Shown in pieces: positions 60,890 through 64,000 of a stretch of 64,000 nucleotides of DNA. How positions within the stretch are numbered: the stretch's first letter is position 1; every line of letters starts with the position of its first letter. Origin of the DNA: Novosphingobium ginsenosidimutans (GTDB lineage Bacteria > Pseudomonadota > Alphaproteobacteria > Sphingomonadales > Sphingomonadaceae). The notes under the pieces were generated by a model. That model saw nothing but the letters and a program-made list of their open reading frames with translations. It searched no databases and was not told where the DNA came from. The DNA lies in contig NZ_CP042345.1 of NCBI RefSeq assembly GCF_007954425.1, forward strand, positions 1,054,001 to 1,118,000. Direction: 5' to 3'. The position numbers were made by a program, and so were the translations under genes.

Positions 60890-61351
60890 TCAGTCCTGTC
60901 CGGACGCACCTGAACTGTTGGTGACCAAAGAGATGGCGTTGAACCCGGCGCGATTAAGCTCGCCCATCACGGCGATAACCTCGCCATAGTCGAGGCTCTT
61001 GTCGGCCCGCAGCGTCACGAGCGGCAGCTTGCCATCTGCGCCCGGCGGGATCGAGGCGAGCCGGTCAGGCAAGGCGGCACGCTCGATCTCGGTCTGGTCA
61101 AGATAGAGCCGGCCGTCGCGCGCCAGGGTCAGGTTCACCTGCTGCGGTTCCTGGTCGAGCGCCTGGGCACGGCTGTCGGGCAGGTCCACCGGTACCCCGG
61201 CGTTGAGTAGCGGGGCCGTGACCATGAAAATGATCAGCAGCACCAGCATCACGTCGACCAGCGGCGTCACGTTGATCTCGGACACTGGCGTCCGGGCACG
61301 GCGGCGCCCCCGCCCGCTGCGCCCACCGCCAGGAGAGAGGCTGGCGCCCAT
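60890..61351 (-). CDS. tolR: TolR/ExbD family proton-channel protein
   Basis: A 153-residue protein with one membrane helix (ISEINVTPLVDVMLVLLIIFMVTAPLL, with the functional Asp in PLVDVM) and a periplasmic domain (VDLPDSRAQALDQEPQQVNLTL, LPLVTLRADKSLDYGEVIAVMGEL). It works with TolQ to use the proton gradient. The start codon shares one base with the tolQ stop codon. Confidence 0.95.
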   Translation of the reverse strand: MGASLSPGGGRSGRGRRRARTPVSEINVTPLVDVMLVLLIIFMVTAPLLNAGVPVDLPDSRAQALDQEPQQVNLTLARDGRLYLDQTEIERAALPDRLASIPPGADGKLPLVTLRADKSLDYGEVIAVMGELNRAGFNAISLVTNSSGASGQD

Positions 61352-62055
61352 TAAACCGCGTCCAGTTCGCGGCTGAGGCTGGCGTGGAAGCGGTCGGCAA
61401 AACGCTGCATCCGCGCCTCCAGCTGGTTCACCCGGTGCGAAAAGCGGTTGTAGGCAATCACCGCCGGGATTGCCGCGAACAGGCCGATCGCCGTGGCAAA
61501 CAGCGCCTCGGAGATGCCCGGCGCAACCACGGCCAGCGACGAGTTCTGCTGTGAGCCGATCTGGAAGAACGAGTTCATGATCCCCCAGACCGTGCCGAAC
61601 AGCCCGACGAAGGGTGCAACCGATCCGACCGTGGCAAGAAAATTCAAACGTTCAGCCAGCCTGTCCGCCTCTTGCGCAACGGCGCTGTCCATCACCGCGA
61701 CTAACCGCTGGCGGGTGCCTTCGCGGTCAATCACCTTGGCAGCAGTCGAACGGCGCCATTCGCCGAGCCCGGCCGAAACAACCCGCGCCGAAGGGATTTC
61801 ACCGGCTTCCTTGGCGCCCCGCTCGGCCTGGAACGCGTCGATATCGGCCGCCTTCCAGAAATCGCGCTCATAAGCTTCGGTCCGCTTGCGGATCCCGGCC
61901 ATGCGCAGCGAGAACGAGATGATGATCGCCCAGACCCAGACCGAGGCGAGGATCAGCCCGGCCATAACCGACTGGACGACAATATCCGCATCGAAGAACA
62001 GCTTGACCGGATCAAGCCGGGTCGGGGCAGTGGCCAAGAGGGCAAGGGTGCTCAT
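61351..62055 (-). CDS. tolQ: TolQ proton-channel protein
   Basis: About 234 residues starting at ATG 62055; the longer upstream reading is unlike TolQ. Three membrane helices are seen (DIVVQSVMAGLILASVWVWAIIISFSLRM; FLATVGSVAPFVGLFGTVWGIMNSF; GISEALFATAIGLFAAIPAVIAYN), with the conserved GLFGTVWGIM and EALFATAIGL motifs of the TolQ/ExbB/MotA family. It overlaps the ybgC stop codon by one base (TGATG). Confidence 0.96.
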   Translation of the reverse strand: MSTLALLATAPTRLDPVKLFFDADIVVQSVMAGLILASVWVWAIIISFSLRMAGIRKRTEAYERDFWKAADIDAFQAERGAKEAGEIPSARVVSAGLGEWRRSTAAKVIDREGTRQRLVAVMDSAVAQEADRLAERLNFLATVGSVAPFVGLFGTVWGIMNSFFQIGSQQNSSLAVVAPGISEALFATAIGLFAAIPAVIAYNRFSHRVNQLEARMQRFADRFHASLSRELDAV

Positions 62056-62510
62056 CAGGATCCTTCGGGCATGATAGTGGCAAAGGCATCGCGCCAGGCA
62101 GCGGGCATTCGCCGCGGGCGGCCTTCGGGAGAAACAAAACCGATGCGCAGCCGCGCTTCGGAAAGGAGGCGACCGTCCTCGTGCCGCGCCACCTGGTGCA
62201 TCCGGCAACTTGCTGCACCAAGGTCTTCGCAGGTCGTCTCAATCTGCACGGCATCGTCCAGCCGCGCCGGGGCGGCATAGCGAATGGTTAGCTCGGTCAC
62301 CGCAAAGGCTCCCTCGCCAGCCTCGTTGACCGCCCGCTGGTCGATCCCGAGCAGGCGGACGAAATCCGACCGGGCACGCTCGAACCAGCGCAGGTAATTG
62401 GCGTGATAGACCACGCCCGAGAGGTCCGTATCCTCGAAATAGGCGCGCACGGCAAAGCGGTGCACCTTGCCATCGACCAGGCCCGAGGGGGCAGGGGGGA
62501 ACGTCGCCAT
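62055..62510 (-). CDS. ybgC: Tol-Pal-associated acyl-CoA thioesterase YbgC
   Basis: A 151-residue hotdog thioesterase, first gene of the tol-pal operon. It has VRAYFEDTDLSGVVYHANYLRWFERARSDFVRLLG, the Asp/His/Tyr active-site region of the 4-hydroxybenzoyl-CoA thioesterase type, and FAVTELTIRYAAPARLDDAVQIET. Its placement before tolQ matches the usual order ybgC-tolQ-tolR-tolA-tolB-pal. Confidence 0.95.
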   Translation of the reverse strand: MATFPPAPSGLVDGKVHRFAVRAYFEDTDLSGVVYHANYLRWFERARSDFVRLLGIDQRAVNEAGEGAFAVTELTIRYAAPARLDDAVQIETTCEDLGAASCRMHQVARHEDGRLLSEARLRIGFVSPEGRPRRMPAAWRDAFATIMPEGS

Positions 62511-62554
62511 GCCCCCGCCTTAGCCGGGGCGCGACTCGCAGGGCAAGAGCGCGA

Positions 62555-62938
62555 TCAGTCGAACCGCGCCAGCATCGGGCCAAGCGGCTTGCCGCCGAAC
62601 AGATGGACGTGAAGATGCGGCACTTCCTGGTGGCCGTGCTGGCCGATGTTGGCGAGCAGGCGATAGCCCGGCTCGACCAGCCCCAGGCTGCGCGCGACAT
62701 GGCCGACTGCGCGGACGAAGCCGGCGATCTCTTCGGCCGAAGCCCCGGCCGAGAAATCATCCCAGCTGACGTAAGGCCCCTTTGGGATCACCAGCACGTG
62801 CGTTGGCGCCTGCGGGTTGATGTCGTGGAACGCGAGCGCCCACTCGTCCTCGTAGACCGTGCGGTTCGGGATTTCGCCGCGCAAGATCTTCGCGAAGACG
62901 TTGTGGTCGTCATAGGGCAGGGTAGGATCGATCGGCAT
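62555..62938 (-). CDS. hinT: HIT-family nucleotide hydrolase (HinT-like)
   Basis: A 127-residue protein with the histidine-triad motif HLHVHLFGG and the typical start FAKILRGEIPNRTVYEDEWALAFHDINPQAPTHVLVIPK. HIT enzymes hydrolyse adenosine phosphoramidates or related nucleotides. Its start codon shares one base with the hisE stop. Confidence 0.95.
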   Translation of the reverse strand: MPIDPTLPYDDHNVFAKILRGEIPNRTVYEDEWALAFHDINPQAPTHVLVIPKGPYVSWDDFSAGASAEEIAGFVRAVGHVARSLGLVEPGYRLLANIGQHGHQEVPHLHVHLFGGKPLGPMLARFD

Positions 62939-63252
62939 TATTCGCTCCGGCTGGCCTTTTCGGCGATCCCGCTGGTTCCTTCGCGGCGCTCAAGCTCGGC
63001 CAGGACCTGGGCAAAGGGAATATCATGCTCAGCCAGCAGAATGAGCAGGTGGAAGATCAAGTCCGCCGCCTCGGCCACTTCTTGCTCGTGCGTTCCCGCA
63101 AGGTGGGCAATGATCAGTTCAACCGCCTCTTCGCCGACTTTCTGGGCGACCGCATCCCCACCCTTCGCGTGCAGTTTGGCGACATAGCTGGAGCCTGGAT
63201 CGCCATCGAAACGCGCGCGAATCACAGCTTCAAGGCGTGAGATTGTGTCCAT
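62938..63252 (-). CDS. hisE: Phosphoribosyl-ATP diphosphatase HisE
   Basis: A 104-residue all-helical enzyme of the MazG-like type. Motifs: LEAVIRARFDGDPGSSYVAKLHAKGGDAVAQKVGEEAVELIIAHL, with the E-x-x-E metal site, then EVAEAADLIFHLLILLAEH with the second Glu/Asp pair. It removes pyrophosphate from phosphoribosyl-ATP in histidine synthesis. It lies two bases after hisF in the same operon. Confidence 0.96.
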   Translation of the reverse strand: MDTISRLEAVIRARFDGDPGSSYVAKLHAKGGDAVAQKVGEEAVELIIAHLAGTHEQEVAEAADLIFHLLILLAEHDIPFAQVLAELERREGTSGIAEKASRSE

Positions 63253-63254
63253 CG

Positions 63255-64000
63255 CTACCCTCTCGCCGGAAGTCCCGCCCGGCGCAAGGCCGCGTGCGCC
63301 TCGGCAATGGTGTGCTTGCCGAAGTGAAAGATCGAGGCGGCCAGGACCGCGCTGGCGTGACCCCTAGTAACGCCTTCGACCAGGTGATCGAGTGTCCCCA
63401 CCCCGCCGCTGGCAATCACCGGCACCGACACGGCATCGGCGATCGTGCGGGTGAGTTCCAGGTCATAGCCGGCCTGGGTGCCATCGCCGTCCATCGAGGT
63501 GACCAGCAATTCGCCCGCACCCAGCTCGGCCAGCCGGATCGCGTGCGCCACGGCATCGATCCCGGTCGCCTGGCGGCCGCCGTGGGTGAAGATCTCCCAG
63601 TGATCGCCCTGCCGCCGCGCATCGACCGAGGCGACGACGCACTGGCTACCGAACCGCTCGGCAATCTCGGCCACCACTTCGGGCCGGCTGACGGCGGCGG
63701 AATTGACCGCCACCTTGTCGGCCCCGGCCAGCAGCAGTGCCCGGGCATCCTCGACCGCACGGACCCCGCCGCCGACAGTCAGCGGCATGAAGCAGACTTC
63801 GGCAGTGCGCCGAACCACATCCAGCAAGGTTCCGCGCCCTTCGTGGCTGGCGCTGATATCGAGGAAACACAGCTCATCCGCCCCGGCCGCGTCATAGGCC
63901 CGCGCCTGCTCGACCGGATCGCCGGCATCCTTGAGGTCGACGAAGTTCACGCCCTTGACCACCCGGCCATTGGCGACATCGAGACAGGGAATGACCCGGA
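63255..64000 (-). CDS. hisF: Imidazole glycerol phosphate synthase subunit HisF, partial
   Basis: The cyclase subunit, read on the minus strand and cut off by the right edge; only about the first ten codons are missing. [32 protein letters not shown], then [41 protein letters not shown], and [17 protein letters not shown] are diagnostic, including the catalytic Asp residues (C-L-D near the start, and D in [13 protein letters not shown]). With HisH it makes imidazole glycerol phosphate. Confidence 0.96.
   Translation of the reverse strand, partial: RVIPCLDVANGRVVKGVNFVDLKDAGDPVEQARAYDAAGADELCFLDISASHEGRGTLLDVVRRTAEVCFMPLTVGGGVRAVEDARALLLAGADKVAVNSAAVSRPEVVAEIAERFGSQCVVASVDARRQGDHWEIFTHGGRQATGIDAVAHAIRLAELGAGELLVTSMDGDGTQAGYDLELTRTIADAVSVPVIASGGVGTLDHLVEGVTRGHASAVLAASIFHFGKHTIAEAHAALRRAGLPARG

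Overview
The window looks like chromosomal DNA of an alphaproteobacterium of the order Sphingomonadales (sphingomonad or erythrobacter type). The grounds are a CpaB-C-E-F/TadB-C-D pilus locus, a ybgC-tolQRAB-pal operon of alphaproteobacterial type, the style of the infC, Rsh and HemF proteins, and high G+C in the housekeeping part. The genus cannot be fixed from sequence reading alone.

Layout. (1) 1-10123 is a tight-adherence (Flp/Tad) pilus locus: a leftward TadG-like pseudopilin-domain protein that runs off the left edge, then rightward flp pilin, a strong hairpin, cpaB, cpaC, a small lipoprotein, cpaE, cpaF, tadB, tadC and a TadD-like TPR lipoprotein, mostly with overlapping or abutting genes. 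(2) 10.2-17 kb is visibly more AT-rich and accessory: a J-domain protein, a YflT/GSP17M-like stress protein with a decayed second copy, two GT87 (DUF2029) membrane glycosyltransferases, a degenerate staphylococcal-nuclease homologue and an ICMT-like methyltransferase. (3) 17-19.1 kb holds stress and envelope genes: a glycine-zipper protein with 16 tandem GYYD/W repeats, CsbD and a small membrane protein. (4) 19.5-30.2 kb has a DUF2924 plus large serine recombinase pair, membrane and lipid-type genes, a 30-residue metallothionein-like gene, a serine beta-lactamase-family hydrolase, an AraC regulator divergent from a three-gene operon, and a tyrosine integrase. (5) 30.4-35 kb is a signalling group: a GGDEF-EAL protein with an extracytoplasmic sensor and a cupredoxin-like protein leftward, a DUF3034 outer-membrane-type protein and an exported truncated haemoglobin rightward. 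A PilZ protein follows. (6) 36.4-41.8 kb is one 1806-residue autotransporter. (7) 42.4-45 kb has a possible PD-(D/E)xK protein, DUF5681, and a ParB-domain DNA methyltransferase, ending at tRNA-Ser(GGA).

(8) 45.7-64 kb is core genome: metallopeptidase, cyclophilin, DUF1905, Rsh, HemF, PdeM, IF-3 (apparently with an ATA start), an SLC13 transporter, a cystathionine gamma-synthase family enzyme behind a structured leader, DUF418, thioesterase, GNAT, a J-domain protein, the complete tol-pal operon, and hinT-hisE-hisF at the right edge.

The items most worth attention are the hidden metallothionein-like gene, the c-di-GMP/cupredoxin/DUF3034/haemoglobin group, the SD-sequestering hairpin before the integrase, the anti-SD leader before the cystathionine gamma-synthase gene, the ATA start of infC, the catalytically degenerate nuclease, and the 16-repeat glycine-zipper protein.
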